A stretch of DNA of 64,000 nucleotides from Variovorax boronicumulans (GCF_030812215.1 NZ_JAUSSG010000008.1:124001-188000); one strand, 5' to 3'; numbered from the stretch's first letter, positions 1 to 9,266 are shown. Made by a program: numbers and translations. Notes: generated by a model from the sequence alone, not told the origin.

Positions 1-1294
1 TGATGCCGTTCGCGCCGCTCTTCCAGCGGCATCTGCAGCGCCTGCTGCACCGTCTCCGCCGTGCCGTGCGTGTCGTACGGATTCACCAGCAGCGCTTCTT
101 TCAACTGCTCCGCGGCACCGGCAAAGCGCGACAGCACCAGCACGCCCGGGTCGGCCGGGTCCTGCGCCGCGATGTATTCCTTCGCGACGAGGTTCATGCC
201 GTCGCGCAGCGGCGTGACCAGGCCCACCGCCGCTGCGCGGCACAGCCCCGGCACCCGCTTGCGCGCCACCATGCGATGGATGTAGCGCACCGGCATCCAG
301 TCGAGCTCGCCGTAGTCGCCGTTGATCGCGCCGCACAGCGATTCGAGTTCGCGCCGGATGTCGCCGTACGCATCGACCGTCTCGCGCGTGGGCGAGGCGA
401 TCTGGATCAGCGTCGCGCTGCGCCGGTTCTCGGGGTAGTTCGCGAGCAGTTCGCGGAATGCGCGCACGCGCTGCGGAATGCCCTTGGAGTAGTCGAGCCG
501 GTCGATGCCCAGGAGGAGGCGCCGGCTCGAATACTCGCGCTTCATGGTCTCGTACATGTCGCGCGATTCCTTCGCATGCGTGAGCGCGGCGAATTCGTCG
601 ACGTCGATGCCGATCGGGAAGGCGCTGCAGCGCACGGTCTGCCCGTAGGCGCGGTACATGTCGTTGCCCAGGTATTCGCCCTGCGCCTCGTTGCGCACGT
701 AGTGCTCGAAGTGCTGCACGTCCTGCTGCGCCTGGAAGCCGATCAGGTCGTAGGAGAACAGCGAGCGCATCAGCCACTCGTGCTGCGGGATGGCGGCCAC
801 GATGATCTGCGGCGGCAGCGGAATGTGCAGGAAGAAGCCGATGCGCTGCTTGCAGCCCATCGCGCGCAACTCCGCGGCGAGCGGCATCAGGTGGTAGTCG
901 TGGATCCAGATGACGTCGTCGTCCTTCAGCATCGGCAGCAGCTTGCGCGCGAAGAGCTGGTTCACCCGCCGGTAGCCGCCGATGAAGCCGGCCTCGAAGT
1001 GGGCCAGGTCCAGGCGGTTGTGGAACACCGGCCAGAGCACGTCGTTGCTGTAGCCCAGGTAGTAGGCGTCGTGGTCCTCGCGGCTCAGGTCGATGGTGGC
1101 GAGCGTTACCTTGCCGGCCTGCTGCTTGTGCAGCTCGCCTTCGCCCGTAGGGCCGTCTTCCACGATCTGGCCGCTCCAGCCGAACCAGAGGCCGCCGCTT
1201 TGCTGAAGGCTTTCACCCAATGCGACGGCCAGGCCGCCGGCTGCGGGCTTGCGTGGGTCGGCCACGCGGTTGGAAACGACGACGAGGCGACTCA
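1..1294 (-). CDS. otsA: Trehalose-6-phosphate synthase (GT20), C-terminus beyond the window
   Basis: Cytoplasmic enzyme that joins UDP-glucose and glucose-6-phosphate to trehalose-6-phosphate. The N-terminus MSRLVVVSNRVADPRKPAAG is the classic OtsA opening with the sugar-phosphate loop. Further in are WIHDYHLMPLA, GFFLHIPLP and, near the left edge, PLRDGMNLVAKEYIA, all GT20 signatures. About 431 codons are visible against a usual 460-480, so only the last few dozen are missing. The ATG at 1294 has GGGAGG just upstream. It is the third gene of a minus-strand operon after otsB and the GH15 gene. The 110-bp gap before it is filled by a dispersed repeat, so its translation may be less coupled than that of the first two. 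Confidence 0.95.
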
Positions 1295-1306
1295 TGGAGC
1301 CTCCCT

Positions 1307-1396
1307 GCGGCCGCCGCCGGGCCGCCCCAAGGCGGGCCGCGCCTCCCCCTCGGTGGGTGGAGTTACAGGAGCGAAGCGAGTGAAAAGCCGGGGGGC
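1307..1396 (-). repeat. Dispersed intergenic repeat, family A copy 1
   Basis: Read on the minus strand it starts GCCCCCCGGCTTTTCACT, passes through a stretch with TGTAACTCC, and ends in a GC-rich block CCGCCTTGGGGCGGCCCGGC. The same order recurs at 12483-12564 with small indels. The end block can form a hairpin. This copy fills the gap between the GH15 gene and otsA. Confidence 0.8.
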
Positions 1397-1404
1397 TGTC
1401 GTTG

Positions 1405-3327
1405 TCATATGCAGGAATCCCAGGGGGCGGACAGACGCACGGCCGCATTGATGATGCCGACCATCGAATAGGTCTGCGGAAAGTTGCCCCACATCTCGCC
1501 CGTGACCGGGTGGGTGTCTTCCGAGAGCAGGCCGAGCGGATTGCGCGCCGCGAGCATGGTCTCGAAGATCTGGCGTGCCTCGGCCTTGCGGCCGATCTTG
1601 GCAAGTGCGTCGATGCGCCAGAAGGTGCAGATGTTGAAGGCGGTCTCGGGCTTGCCGAAATCGTCGGCCGCCTCGTAGCGGCGCATGTAGGGGCCGTCGC
1701 AGAGCGACTTCTCCATGGCGTCGACAGTGGAGATGAAGCGCGGGTCGCGCGCGTCGATCAGCCCCACCTCGACCATCAGCAGGATGCTCGCATCGAGCTC
1801 GTGGCCGCCGAAGCTCTCGGCGAAGGCCTGGCGCTCCTCGCACCACGACTTGGCCAGGATTTCTTCCTTCATGCGCGCGGCGTGGCCATGCCAGTAGGCG
1901 GCGCGGTCGGGCAGCTCCAGTGCGCGTGCGATCTTGGAAAGCCGGTCGCAGGCGGCCCAGCTCATCAGCGCGGAACTGGTGTGCACGCGGGCGCGGGTGC
2001 GCAGCTCCCACATGCCGGCATCGGGCGTGCCGTAGACGCTCACCGCCCGTTCGCCGACCGCCTCCAGGTGCGGAAACTCGGCCCGGCCCGCGCGGGCGAG
2101 CAGCCGGTGGTCGTGGAAGGCCTGCGCCGCGCCGAGCACGATGTTGCCGTACACGTCGTGCTGGAAATGCTCCTGCGCCTGGTTGCCCACGCGCACCGGC
2201 CCCATGCCGCGGTAGCCGGGAAGGCCTTCGACGAAGGACTCGGGCAGCTCGCGTTCCAGCCCGATGCCGTAGAGCGGCTGGATGTGCTCGCCGTGCGAGC
2301 CGATCACCACGTTGCCGAGCCAGCGCAGGTAGTCTTCCATCGTGCCCACTTCGCTCAGCGAGTTGAGCGCGCGCACCACGAAGAAGGCATCGCGCAGCCA
2401 GCAGTAGCGGTAGTCCCAGTTGCGCTGGCTGCCCGGCGCCTCGGGAATGCTGGTGGTCATGGCGGCGACGATGGCGCCGGTGTCCTCGTACAGCGAGAGC
2501 TTGAGCGTGATGGCCGCGCGGATCACCGCGTCCTGGTACTCGAAGGGAATCGCGAGGCGCTTGCTCCAGGTGCGCCAGTAGGCGATGGTTTCCTGCTCGA
2601 ACTTGCGCGCCGTGTCGGCGATGCCGTCGAGCAGCGTTTCGTCCACGCCGAACATGAAGTTGTATTCGCGCGAGATCACGAAGGGTTGGCGCGCGAGGAT
2701 GTGCGAGATCGAGGCGTCGGTGTTCAGCCTGAGCGTGACGTCGGGGCCGACATAGCGGATGTGGTTGCTGCCGCGCGTCACCTCGATCGGCTCCGAAGCG
2801 CCCCACTGGAATCGCGGATCGAGCGACACGCGGATGCGCGGCGCGCCCGCAATCGGCCGCACGCGGCGCACCATCATGAGCGGGCGGAAGTAGCGCGAGC
2901 GGCTGTAGAAGCGCGGCGCGAAGTCGGTGATCTCGATGCCCTGGCCTGCGCTGTCGAAGAGCTGCGTGCGCAGCACGGCCGTGTTCGGCTCGTACCACTG
3001 CTTTGCTTGCGCGAAGTCCTCGATGTCGATGCTCCATGCGCCCGCGCCTTCGCCGGGATGCAGCAGCGCGTTGAACACCGGGTCGCCGTCGAAGCGCGGC
3101 AGGCAGCACCACACGGCGCGGCCGCGGGAATCGATGAGCGCGCTGTAGGCGCAGTTGCCGATCACCCCGACATCGAGCGAAGGATCGGCCGGGGGCGCGA
3201 AGCCGCGCGGACCGGGCGCGGTGGCGGCCTGCGCGTCGACCGGCGCGCGGTCGTCGGGGCCGGCGGCGTCGGCCAGCGCCTCGCCGGCGCGGTCCTGGGG
3301 CGCCTTCGACAGTTGTTGTTCGCTCAT
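1405..3327 (-). CDS. Glycoside hydrolase family 15 protein (glucoamylase/trehalase-like)
   Basis: 640 residues. The first 45 are low-complexity and Ala/Pro-rich. Then comes the GH15 N-terminal beta domain (IGNCAYSALIDSRGRAVWCC, CLPRFDGDPVF) and the alpha/alpha barrel (RNWDYRYCWLRDAFFVVRAL, the Trp/Arg substrate motif; GNQAQEHFQHDVYGNIV; the C-terminal FNICTFWRIDALAKIG). Members of this bacterial subgroup include glucoamylases, isomaltose-type glucosidases and true trehalases, and sequence alone does not settle which. There is no signal peptide, so it should act in the cytoplasm. Its ATG overlaps the otsB stop as ATGA, so the two are translationally coupled. Lying between otsB and otsA it may hydrolyse trehalose or feed glucose to its synthesis (inference). 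Confidence 0.9.
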   Translation of the reverse strand: MSEQQLSKAPQDRAGEALADAAGPDDRAPVDAQAATAPGPRGFAPPADPSLDVGVIGNCAYSALIDSRGRAVWCCLPRFDGDPVFNALLHPGEGAGAWSIDIEDFAQAKQWYEPNTAVLRTQLFDSAGQGIEITDFAPRFYSRSRYFRPLMMVRRVRPIAGAPRIRVSLDPRFQWGASEPIEVTRGSNHIRYVGPDVTLRLNTDASISHILARQPFVISREYNFMFGVDETLLDGIADTARKFEQETIAYWRTWSKRLAIPFEYQDAVIRAAITLKLSLYEDTGAIVAAMTTSIPEAPGSQRNWDYRYCWLRDAFFVVRALNSLSEVGTMEDYLRWLGNVVIGSHGEHIQPLYGIGLERELPESFVEGLPGYRGMGPVRVGNQAQEHFQHDVYGNIVLGAAQAFHDHRLLARAGRAEFPHLEAVGERAVSVYGTPDAGMWELRTRARVHTSSALMSWAACDRLSKIARALELPDRAAYWHGHAARMKEEILAKSWCEERQAFAESFGGHELDASILLMVEVGLIDARDPRFISTVDAMEKSLCDGPYMRRYEAADDFGKPETAFNICTFWRIDALAKIGRKAEARQIFETMLAARNPLGLLSEDTHPVTGEMWGNFPQTYSMVGIINAAVRLSAPWDSCI

Positions 3328-4142
3328 CGGGGGCTCCTCGGTTCTTCGGTTTTCTCTTGCGTGTTTTCTTCGGGATTCGCCGAGGGCTTCGCCACCAGCA
3401 TGTCGCGCGCCTCGACCAGCCATTCGTACACCGCGCGCGGCGATTCGAGCCGGTGCAGCGCCAGGCTCGGCCCGGAGCCGACCTTGATGGCGATGCCGCC
3501 GCGCGGCTGCACGACCGCGAAGCCGCTCTCGTCGGTGGTGTCGTCGCCCGCGAAGACCGGCGTGCGGCCCGCGAAGGGCGCCTCGGTCATGAAGGCATCG
3601 ATGGCAATGCCCTTGTTGACGCCCGCGGGCTTCACCTCGAAGACGAACTTGCCGTGCATGAGCTCGAGCGCCGGCCGACCGTTGATGGCGCGCGACATCG
3701 CATCGCGGCACACCGCTTCCAGCTGCGGCGCGAGCCGGTAGTGCAGGGCGATGGCGGCGTGCTTGCGCTCCACCAGCAGGCCTTCGTGCACGCGCGCGAG
3801 TTCGTTGGCGATGTCCAGGATCGGCACGAGATCGGGCGCGTGCTGCTCCTGCATGTGGCCCTTGGCATCGCGGCGCTGCACGCCATGCTCGCCGGCCGCG
3901 GGCAACCGCAGCGGCGCGAGAAAGCGGTCGATCGAGTCGATCTGGCGCCCCGAGACGACGGCCAGCGCACCGCCCAACTGGTCGCGCAGGTCGCTCAGCA
4001 GGGCGACGAGCGCGGGGGGAATCTCGATGGCCTCGGGGGTGGGCGCAAGGCCGACCAGCGTGCCGTCGAAGTCGAGAAAAAGGGCGGCGTTCCGGCCCAG
4101 CGGAGGTGGCAACTGGTCGTTGCTGTCGGAGGACTTTGGCAT
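3324..4142 (-). CDS. otsB: Trehalose-6-phosphate phosphatase (HAD family)
   Basis: 272 residues. It dephosphorylates trehalose-6-phosphate to trehalose. HAD motif I is FLDFDGTLVGLAP (nucleophile Asp in DFDGT), the motif II region is VVSGRQIDSIDRFL, and motif IV is FAGDDTTDESGF. GEHGVQRRD and KPAGVNKGIAI are typical of OtsB. I chose the ATG at 4142. The frame stays open to 4289, but that extension (KHRGTGFAGPLV...) is translated from a dispersed repeat and is not expected in the protein. The C-terminal tail is Glu/Lys/Pro-rich and ends on the ATGA overlap with the GH15 gene. It is the first gene of the trehalose operon. Confidence 0.94.
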   Translation of the reverse strand: MPKSSDSNDQLPPPLGRNAALFLDFDGTLVGLAPTPEAIEIPPALVALLSDLRDQLGGALAVVSGRQIDSIDRFLAPLRLPAAGEHGVQRRDAKGHMQEQHAPDLVPILDIANELARVHEGLLVERKHAAIALHYRLAPQLEAVCRDAMSRAINGRPALELMHGKFVFEVKPAGVNKGIAIDAFMTEAPFAGRTPVFAGDDTTDESGFAVVQPRGGIAIKVGSGPSLALHRLESPRAVYEWLVEARDMLVAKPSANPEENTQEKTEEPRSPR

Positions 4143-4193
4143 TGGGAAAAACCATAACACGCGCTTTTGACGGCGCGTGTCGGCGAAAGCCGG

Positions 4194-4290
4194 TACTCCC
4201 CAGGCTTCGCGCATTGCGTGTCGCTTCTCCGTCCCCCTCGCCGGGGGCCACACCAGCGGCCCGGCAAAGCCGGTTCCGCGGTGTTTCACG
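4194..4290 (+). repeat. Dispersed hairpin repeat, family B copy 1
   Basis: It begins TACTCCCCAGGCTTCGCGCA and ends in a hairpin at 4250-4284 built on GCGG-CC-CGGC-AAA-GCCG-GTT-CCGC with outer arms ACACC/GGTGT. Near-identical copies lie at 59358-59454 and 63056-63150. It separates the histidine kinase stop from the otsB start. Confidence 0.85.
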
Positions 4291-4301
4291 AATCAGGCAG
4301 G

Positions 4302-6179
4302 TCAGGCAGGGCGGGTGGCCAGGCCCGGCATGAAATCGCCCAGCATGCGCAGCAGCGTGGCCGCGTTCACCGGCTTGAACAGCACGGGCACGCCGGAGGC
4401 GCGCACGCGCTGCAGCCGCTCGGGGGCGGTCTCGCCGGTGACCAGCACCAGCGGCGCGTCGAGCCCGAAGCGGCGTTGCAGCCGCTGGCCCACGTCCAGG
4501 CCGTTGTCGCCGTTGGCGAGGCGGTAGTCGCACAGCAGCAGCACGAAGGGCTCGGCCTGCGCGCCGGACCGGCCGAGCGCGTCGATGGCCTCGGCCTCGT
4601 TGGCCGCCGTCTCCACCGCGATGCCGTGGCCCTGCAGCAGCCGCGCCATGGCCTCGCGGATCTCGGCCTCGTCGTCGATCAGGAGAACGCGGCCGTGCGC
4701 TGCCTGTGGTGCCTTGGCCGATGGCGATGTGTGCACGGCGGGCTCGGCGGGCGCTGTCGGAGCGGCAGCCGGTCGCTGTTGCTGCATCGGCACGGCCGCT
4801 TGCTGTTCGTGCTGCGGCGCGGACGCGACCAGCGGCAGCTGAAGGCGAAAGCGCGTGCCGCGGCCCACGCGCGAAGTCACCTGCACCGGATGGTCGAGCA
4901 GCCGCGACAGCCGCTCGACGATCGACAGGCCGATGCCCAGGCCCTGCGCGCGGTCGCGGCCCGGGTTCTGCACCTGGTAGTACTCCTCGAACACGCGGTC
5001 CTGCTGCTCGGGCGCAATGCCGATGCCGGTGTCCAGCACCTCGATCCACACGACCCCGCCGCGCGCGCGCGCGCGCACCGAGACGCCGCCGTGCGCGGTG
5101 TATTTCAGCGCGTTGTCCACGAGGTTCGAGAGCATGCGGTAGAGCAGCTGCGGGTCGCTGTGCACCCACAGGCCGCTCGCGCGCACCCGCAGCTGCAGCG
5201 CGCGCTGCTCGGCCTGCGCCGCGAACATGTGGTTGAGGGAGCGGAACATCGCGTCCAGCGACACCGGCGCGATGTCCGGCGTGATCACGCCCGCGTCCAG
5301 GCGCGAGACGTCCAGCATGGTGTCGAGCGAGTTGCCCAGCGCGTTCACCGCGCGCATCAGCCGCTGCGCGTTGCGGCTGCCGTGGTGCTCGCGCAGTTCG
5401 TTCTCCAGCGCGGCGCCGAAGAGCGCGATGGCATGCAGCGGCTGGCGCAGGTCGTGGCTGGCGGTGGCGAGGAAGCGCGTCTTCTCGGCGCTCGCGCGCT
5501 CGGCGGCGGCGATCTGCACGCCCAGTTGCGCGGCCAGCGCCTCGTTCTCGAAGCGCAGCACCAGCGAATCGGTCAGGAGCTTGTGCTGCTGGCCGCCCAC
5601 GCGCAGCGTGAACAGCAGGTAGCCGAGGCTGAATACCGCGAGGAACAGGTGCATCGCATCGCCCTGCCGGGCCAGCGCGGCGATCAGGCTCAGCATCATC
5701 GGCAGGGTGTAGCCGTAGAGCGCGGGCTTGAGCGGCCACAGGAGCTGCATGGCGCGGGCGCAGCTGCCGATGATGACGACGGTCAGCACCGAAGTGGTGG
5801 GCAGGTCGTCGGCGGAGATGAAGAGCCACGGCGCGGTGGCCGTCGCCATGCTCACCAGCGTGACGGTGCGCGAATGCCGGCGCGCCCAGCGGGTGGTGTC
5901 CTGCAGCGGCACATCGGCGTGCCAGCGCGGCATGAGGAAGAGGGCGAGGCCGAAGCTCAGGTGGGCGGCCATCCAGGCGAGGATCCACCACCGGGGGCGG
6001 TGCACGTACATGACCACACCCAGCGCCGCACCGAGGCCGAAGTGCACCAGGATCGACGCGTTGTACGCCGCGTACACCGACGCCACATGCTCCCGCAGCA
6101 CGCGGAGGCCAAGATCGCTCGGCACCCCCGGGCGGGGCGTCGGGGATTCGTGTGACAGCGTCGGCTCGGTGGCATTCAC
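4302..6179 (-). CDS. Hybrid sensor histidine kinase with C-terminal receiver
   Basis: 625 residues. Residues about 40-200 hold six hydrophobic segments in a 7TM-like membrane sensor with no obvious ligand-binding motif. A coiled linker leads to the HisKA box FLATASHDLRQPLHAIALFG (phospho-acceptor His242). The ATPase domain has NLVDNALKYTAHG (N box), VLDTGIGIAPEQQDRVFEEY (G1/F) and GLGIGLSIVERL (G2). A Pro/Ala/Gln linker is followed by a receiver with LLIDDEAEIREAMARL, acceptor Asp551 in LLCDYRLANG, and the KP pair in VLFKPVNAA. DLRQPLHA is the HPK variant common in proteobacterial hybrid kinases. No cognate regulator is adjacent, so its partner is unknown. Confidence 0.93.
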   Translation of the reverse strand: MNATEPTLSHESPTPRPGVPSDLGLRVLREHVASVYAAYNASILVHFGLGAALGVVMYVHRPRWWILAWMAAHLSFGLALFLMPRWHADVPLQDTTRWARRHSRTVTLVSMATATAPWLFISADDLPTTSVLTVVIIGSCARAMQLLWPLKPALYGYTLPMMLSLIAALARQGDAMHLFLAVFSLGYLLFTLRVGGQQHKLLTDSLVLRFENEALAAQLGVQIAAAERASAEKTRFLATASHDLRQPLHAIALFGAALENELREHHGSRNAQRLMRAVNALGNSLDTMLDVSRLDAGVITPDIAPVSLDAMFRSLNHMFAAQAEQRALQLRVRASGLWVHSDPQLLYRMLSNLVDNALKYTAHGGVSVRARARGGVVWIEVLDTGIGIAPEQQDRVFEEYYQVQNPGRDRAQGLGIGLSIVERLSRLLDHPVQVTSRVGRGTRFRLQLPLVASAPQHEQQAAVPMQQQRPAAAPTAPAEPAVHTSPSAKAPQAAHGRVLLIDDEAEIREAMARLLQGHGIAVETAANEAEAIDALGRSGAQAEPFVLLLCDYRLANGDNGLDVGQRLQRRFGLDAPLVLVTGETAPERLQRVRASGVPVLFKPVNAATLLRMLGDFMPGLATRPA

Positions 6180-6267
6180 CCGATCGATGCTATCGGGCCG
6201 ATTCGCAGGGAGAAGTGCCAGAAGTCATGCCTGCCATGTCCACGCAAGGCGGACCGCGGTTTTTTCT

Positions 6268-7533
6268 TCAGGTTTCCTGCAGCGATGCCGCCACGGCCTC
6301 GATGCGCGCGCGGTGGATGGCGTCGCCGATCTGCGGCCCGGTCGCGCCCGACTGCTGCGCCTTGCGCGCCACCACATCGGTGGGCACGGCCGCGGCGGTG
6401 GCCAGCACGGCGAGCAGGCGCTCGCGCTGCGGATAGGGCCTGTCCTCGAAACCGAGCCGGCCGCGCGCATCGCATTCGCAGGCCAGCAGCACCTCGGCAA
6501 AGCGGGCGGGCTTGCGGAAGGCGTCGCAGCGCTCCAGCAGGCGCACCAGCGGCGCCGCATCGAGCTCGCCGCTGCGGTGCACGTTGCCGTGCTCGCGCGC
6601 GACCACCTCGGCCAGCTCGCGGATATCGACCGGCACGCGCCAGCGGTCGCACACCGCATGCAGCAGGTCGACGCTGCGCTTCTCGTGGCCGATGTGGCGC
6701 GGCAGCACGTCGGCGGGCGTGGTGCCCTTGCCCAGGTCGTGCATCAGGCAGGCGAAGCGCACCGGCAGGGTGGCCGAAAGCCGCGCGCTGGTGTCGATGA
6801 CCATCATCAGGTGCACGCCGGTGTCGATCTCGGGGTGATGCGCCTCGGGCTGCGGCACACCCCAGAGGCGGTCGACTTCGGGCAGCAGCACGGCGAGCGC
6901 GCCGCATTCGCGCAGCACCTCGAACATGCGCGAGGGGCGCGCTTCCATGAGGCCGCGCGCAAGCTCCTGCCAGACGCGCTCGGGGACCAGCGCATCGGCC
7001 TCGCCGGCCCGGACCATCTCGCGCATCAGCGCCATGGTTTCCGGGGCGACCGAGAAATCGTCGAAGCGCGCGGCAAAGCGCGCCAGCCGCAGGATCCGCA
7101 CCGGGTCTTCGCGAAAGGCGTCGGTCACATGGCGCAGCACCTTGCCCTGCAGGTCGCGCTGACCGTGGAAGGGGTCGGCCAGTTTTTCGGGGTCAGGTTC
7201 GAATTGGCCGTCGGTGCCCACCAGTTCGGCCGGCAGCGCGATGGCGTTGATGGTCAGGTCGCGGCGGGCGAGGTCTTGCTCCAGCGTGACGTCGGGCGCG
7301 GTGTGGACGGTGAAGCCGCGGTAGCCGGGCGCGCTCTTGCGCTCGGTGCGGGCGAGGGCGTATTCCTCGCGCGTCTTCGGATGCAGGAACACCGGAAAGT
7401 CGCGTCCCACGGGCAGGTAGCCGCGCCGGGCCATGTCTTCGGGCGTGGCGCCGACGACCAGCCAGTCGTGGTCGGAAACCGGCCGCCCGAGCAACCGGTC
7501 GCGGACGGCGCCGCCAACGAGAAAGATTTTCAT
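6268..7533 (-). CDS. cca: CCA-adding enzyme (tRNA nucleotidyltransferase)
   Basis: 421 residues. It adds or repairs the 3' CCA end of tRNA. The start MKIFLVGGAVRDRLLGRPVS is the class II nucleotidyltransferase head, and SDHDWLVVGATPEDM holds the catalytic DxD. RRDLTINAIALP and DPVRILRLARFAARF are the template and ribose-binding motifs. The C-terminal half contains an HD phosphohydrolase-like domain (CLMHDLGKGTTP), as in E. coli Cca, which has 2',3'-cyclic phosphodiesterase activity. An in-frame upstream extension to 7701 exists but lacks family similarity. The ATG at 7533 gives the standard start. Confidence 0.96.
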   Translation of the reverse strand: MKIFLVGGAVRDRLLGRPVSDHDWLVVGATPEDMARRGYLPVGRDFPVFLHPKTREEYALARTERKSAPGYRGFTVHTAPDVTLEQDLARRDLTINAIALPAELVGTDGQFEPDPEKLADPFHGQRDLQGKVLRHVTDAFREDPVRILRLARFAARFDDFSVAPETMALMREMVRAGEADALVPERVWQELARGLMEARPSRMFEVLRECGALAVLLPEVDRLWGVPQPEAHHPEIDTGVHLMMVIDTSARLSATLPVRFACLMHDLGKGTTPADVLPRHIGHEKRSVDLLHAVCDRWRVPVDIRELAEVVAREHGNVHRSGELDAAPLVRLLERCDAFRKPARFAEVLLACECDARGRLGFEDRPYPQRERLLAVLATAAAVPTDVVARKAQQSGATGPQIGDAIHRARIEAVAASLQET

Positions 7534-7609
7534 GGCCGCAGTGTAGGGATGGGGAGACGGGGAATGAGGCGGAAATGAGGGATAGGGATACCCCGCACCC
7601 GCTAAATAG

Positions 7610-7655
7610 AACGAGCGTTCGATAATTCGGGCTGCAAACCGAACGAACGTTCGTT
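7610..7655. promoter_or_regulatory. Twin palindromic operator (TetR-like) upstream of the OmpW gene
   Basis: AACGAACGTTCGTT at 7642-7655 is a perfect 14-bp palindrome. AACGAGCGTTCGAT at 7610-7623 matches it at 12 of 14 bases. The two start 32 bp apart, about three helical turns, so both face the same side of the helix. Such GAACGTTC palindromes are typical of TetR-family operators. The pair lies between the divergent cca and ompW-like genes. No tetR gene is in the window. Confidence 0.55.
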
Positions 7656-7733
7656 TATTTGCTGGAACGCAGCGCCGACCACCGGCCGGCGTCGCGTTCA
7701 CCGGGATTTTTCAACCAAAGGAGCATTCACATC

Positions 7734-8459
7734 ATGAAGAAAACAATGTTTGCGCTGGCGGCTCTGGGTGCCTTGGCTTCCGGCAGTGCGTTCGCGCAAA
7801 ACGCCGGCGACTGGGTCGCGGGGGCAGGCTGGTTCCACCTCGCGCCCCAGGACTCGAGCAAGCCGCTCCAGGTGACGGCGCCGGTGCAGAGCGTGCTCCA
7901 GGGTTCGGGCGCCAGCGTCAAGGACTCGGACACGCTGGGCCTGAGCCTGGCCTACTTCATCGACAGCCACTGGGCTGTGGAAGGCGTCCTGGGCATTCCG
8001 CCGAAGTTCAAGCTCAACGGCAAGGGCACGCTGGCCCGCGTGGGCGAACTGGGCGAAGCCCGCCAGTGGAGCCCGACCGTGCTGGTCAAGTACAACTTCA
8101 ACGAAGGCAACGACGCCTTCCGTCCGTTCGTCGGCCTGGGTGCCACCTACGTCTGGTACAGCGACGTGAAGCTAACTTCGAACCTGCAGAGCGCGCTGGC
8201 CAGCCAGTTCCGCCAGTCGCCGTACTCGGTGAACACCACCGCCAAGCTCGACAGCTCGTTCGCGCCCGTGCTCAACGCCGGTATCGCCTACCAGTTCGAC
8301 AAGCACTGGGGCATCTCGTTCTCGGTGTCGTACATCCCGCTGAAGACCAAGGCCAAGCTGACGACGACGTCGATCACCGGCCTGCCGGTCGCCCGCAGCG
8401 AAGCAAGCCTCAAGCTGAACCCGATCGTCACCTACCTGGCGGCGACCTACAGGTTCTGA
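7734..8459 (+). CDS. ompW: OmpW-family outer-membrane protein
   Basis: 241 residues. A Sec signal (MKKTMFALAALGALASGSAFAQ) precedes a mature domain of alternating hydrophobic/polar beta strands ending in YLAATYRF, with the terminal Phe required by the BAM machinery. Motifs GDWVAGAGWFHLAPQDSS, DTLGLSLAYFIDSHWAVEGV, PTVLVKYNFN and FRPFVGLGATYVWY match the OmpW 8-strand barrel, which passes small hydrophobic compounds. AAAGGAG at 7718-7724 is a strong ribosome site. Expression is probably set by the twin palindromes upstream. Symbol given by family resemblance only. Confidence 0.9.
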   Translation: MKKTMFALAALGALASGSAFAQNAGDWVAGAGWFHLAPQDSSKPLQVTAPVQSVLQGSGASVKDSDTLGLSLAYFIDSHWAVEGVLGIPPKFKLNGKGTLARVGELGEARQWSPTVLVKYNFNEGNDAFRPFVGLGATYVWYSDVKLTSNLQSALASQFRQSPYSVNTTAKLDSSFAPVLNAGIAYQFDKHWGISFSVSYIPLKTKAKLTTTSITGLPVARSEASLKLNPIVTYLAATYRF

Positions 8460-8480
8460 TCCCCGCCTGCTGCGCGAGCA

Positions 8481-8507
8481 AGCCCTATCGCGCTGTGCGG
8501 TAGGGCT
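8481..8507. terminator. Bidirectional terminator-like hairpin
   Basis: AGCCCTATCGC-GCTGT-GCGGTAGGGCT forms an 11-bp stem with one T-G wobble. It lies between the convergent ompW-like and GST genes and overlaps the last codons of the GST gene. Its T-run is short (CTCTT), so termination strength is uncertain. Confidence 0.5.
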
Positions 8508-9168
8508 CTTCGAACTGCAGGAAGTCTTTCTCCGCCAGCGCTTCGTCGATCCAGGCCTTGACGCCGGGCAGCGCCTGCACGCGTTCGATGTAGGCGCCGA
8601 TGGCCGGCGGCACCGGCAGCCCGTAGGTCTTGATGCGCGTGCCGATGGGCGCGAAGTACGCATCGGCAATGGTGAAGTCGCCGAACAGCAGCGGGCCGCC
8701 GTGGTTGTCGAGCAGGTCGCTCCACATCTGCACGATGCGGTCCAGGTCGCTGCGCACGTCGGGCTGTTCCTTGAGCAGCTTCGCGCCGACTTCTGGCAGC
8801 GAGGCCTCGATGTTCATGCCGCAATGGCCGCGCAGGCCACCGAAACCCGAATGCATCTCGGCGCAGATGCTGCGCGCCCGCGCCCGGTCGGCCGCGGCCT
8901 TGGGCCACAGCTGCTTTTCAGGAAAGGTTTCGGCGAGGTATTCGGCGATGGCCAGCGTGTCCCAGACCACCAGGTCGCCATCGACCAGCACCGGCACCTT
9001 GGCCACCGGGTTCAGCGCCGCGATGGTGTGCTTGAACTGCGACTCCGCTTCGAACGAATCGAAGCGCACCATCACCTCCTCGAAGGCGATGCCGGCCTGC
9101 TTCATGAGCACCCAGGGGCGCATGGACCAGGACGAGTAGTTCTTGTTGCCGATGTAGAGCTTGCGCAT
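8485..9168 (-). CDS. Glutathione S-transferase family protein
   Basis: 227 residues, the usual GST length. The N-terminal thioredoxin-like domain runs from RKLYIGNKNYSSWSMRPWVL, with NYSSWS at the glutathione-activating position, to VAKVPVLVDGDLVVWDTLAI (cis-Pro and substrate-contact region). The helical C-terminal domain contains LLFGDFTIADAYFAPIGTRI, the N-capping box. This subgroup resembles the E. coli YfcF type. The ATG at 9168 follows GAGGAA. It stands alone and convergent with the OmpW gene. The substrate is unknown. Confidence 0.92.
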   Translation of the reverse strand: MRKLYIGNKNYSSWSMRPWVLMKQAGIAFEEVMVRFDSFEAESQFKHTIAALNPVAKVPVLVDGDLVVWDTLAIAEYLAETFPEKQLWPKAAADRARARSICAEMHSGFGGLRGHCGMNIEASLPEVGAKLLKEQPDVRSDLDRIVQMWSDLLDNHGGPLLFGDFTIADAYFAPIGTRIKTYGLPVPPAIGAYIERVQALPGVKAWIDEALAEKDFLQFEEPYRTAR

Positions 9169-9266
9169 CTGGGATTCCTCCGGTTGGGTTCTCGGTTCAG
9201 GGCAAAGCCTTCGATGCTAGCCGCGCGGCGCACCGGCATTGATGCCGAACGCGGCGTGAATTGATG

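Noticed and set aside
1405..5991. Open frame of 1528 codons on the minus strand
   Set aside because: Only its last 640 codons are the GH15 gene. The upstream part runs out of frame through otsB and the histidine kinase and is a high-GC shadow.
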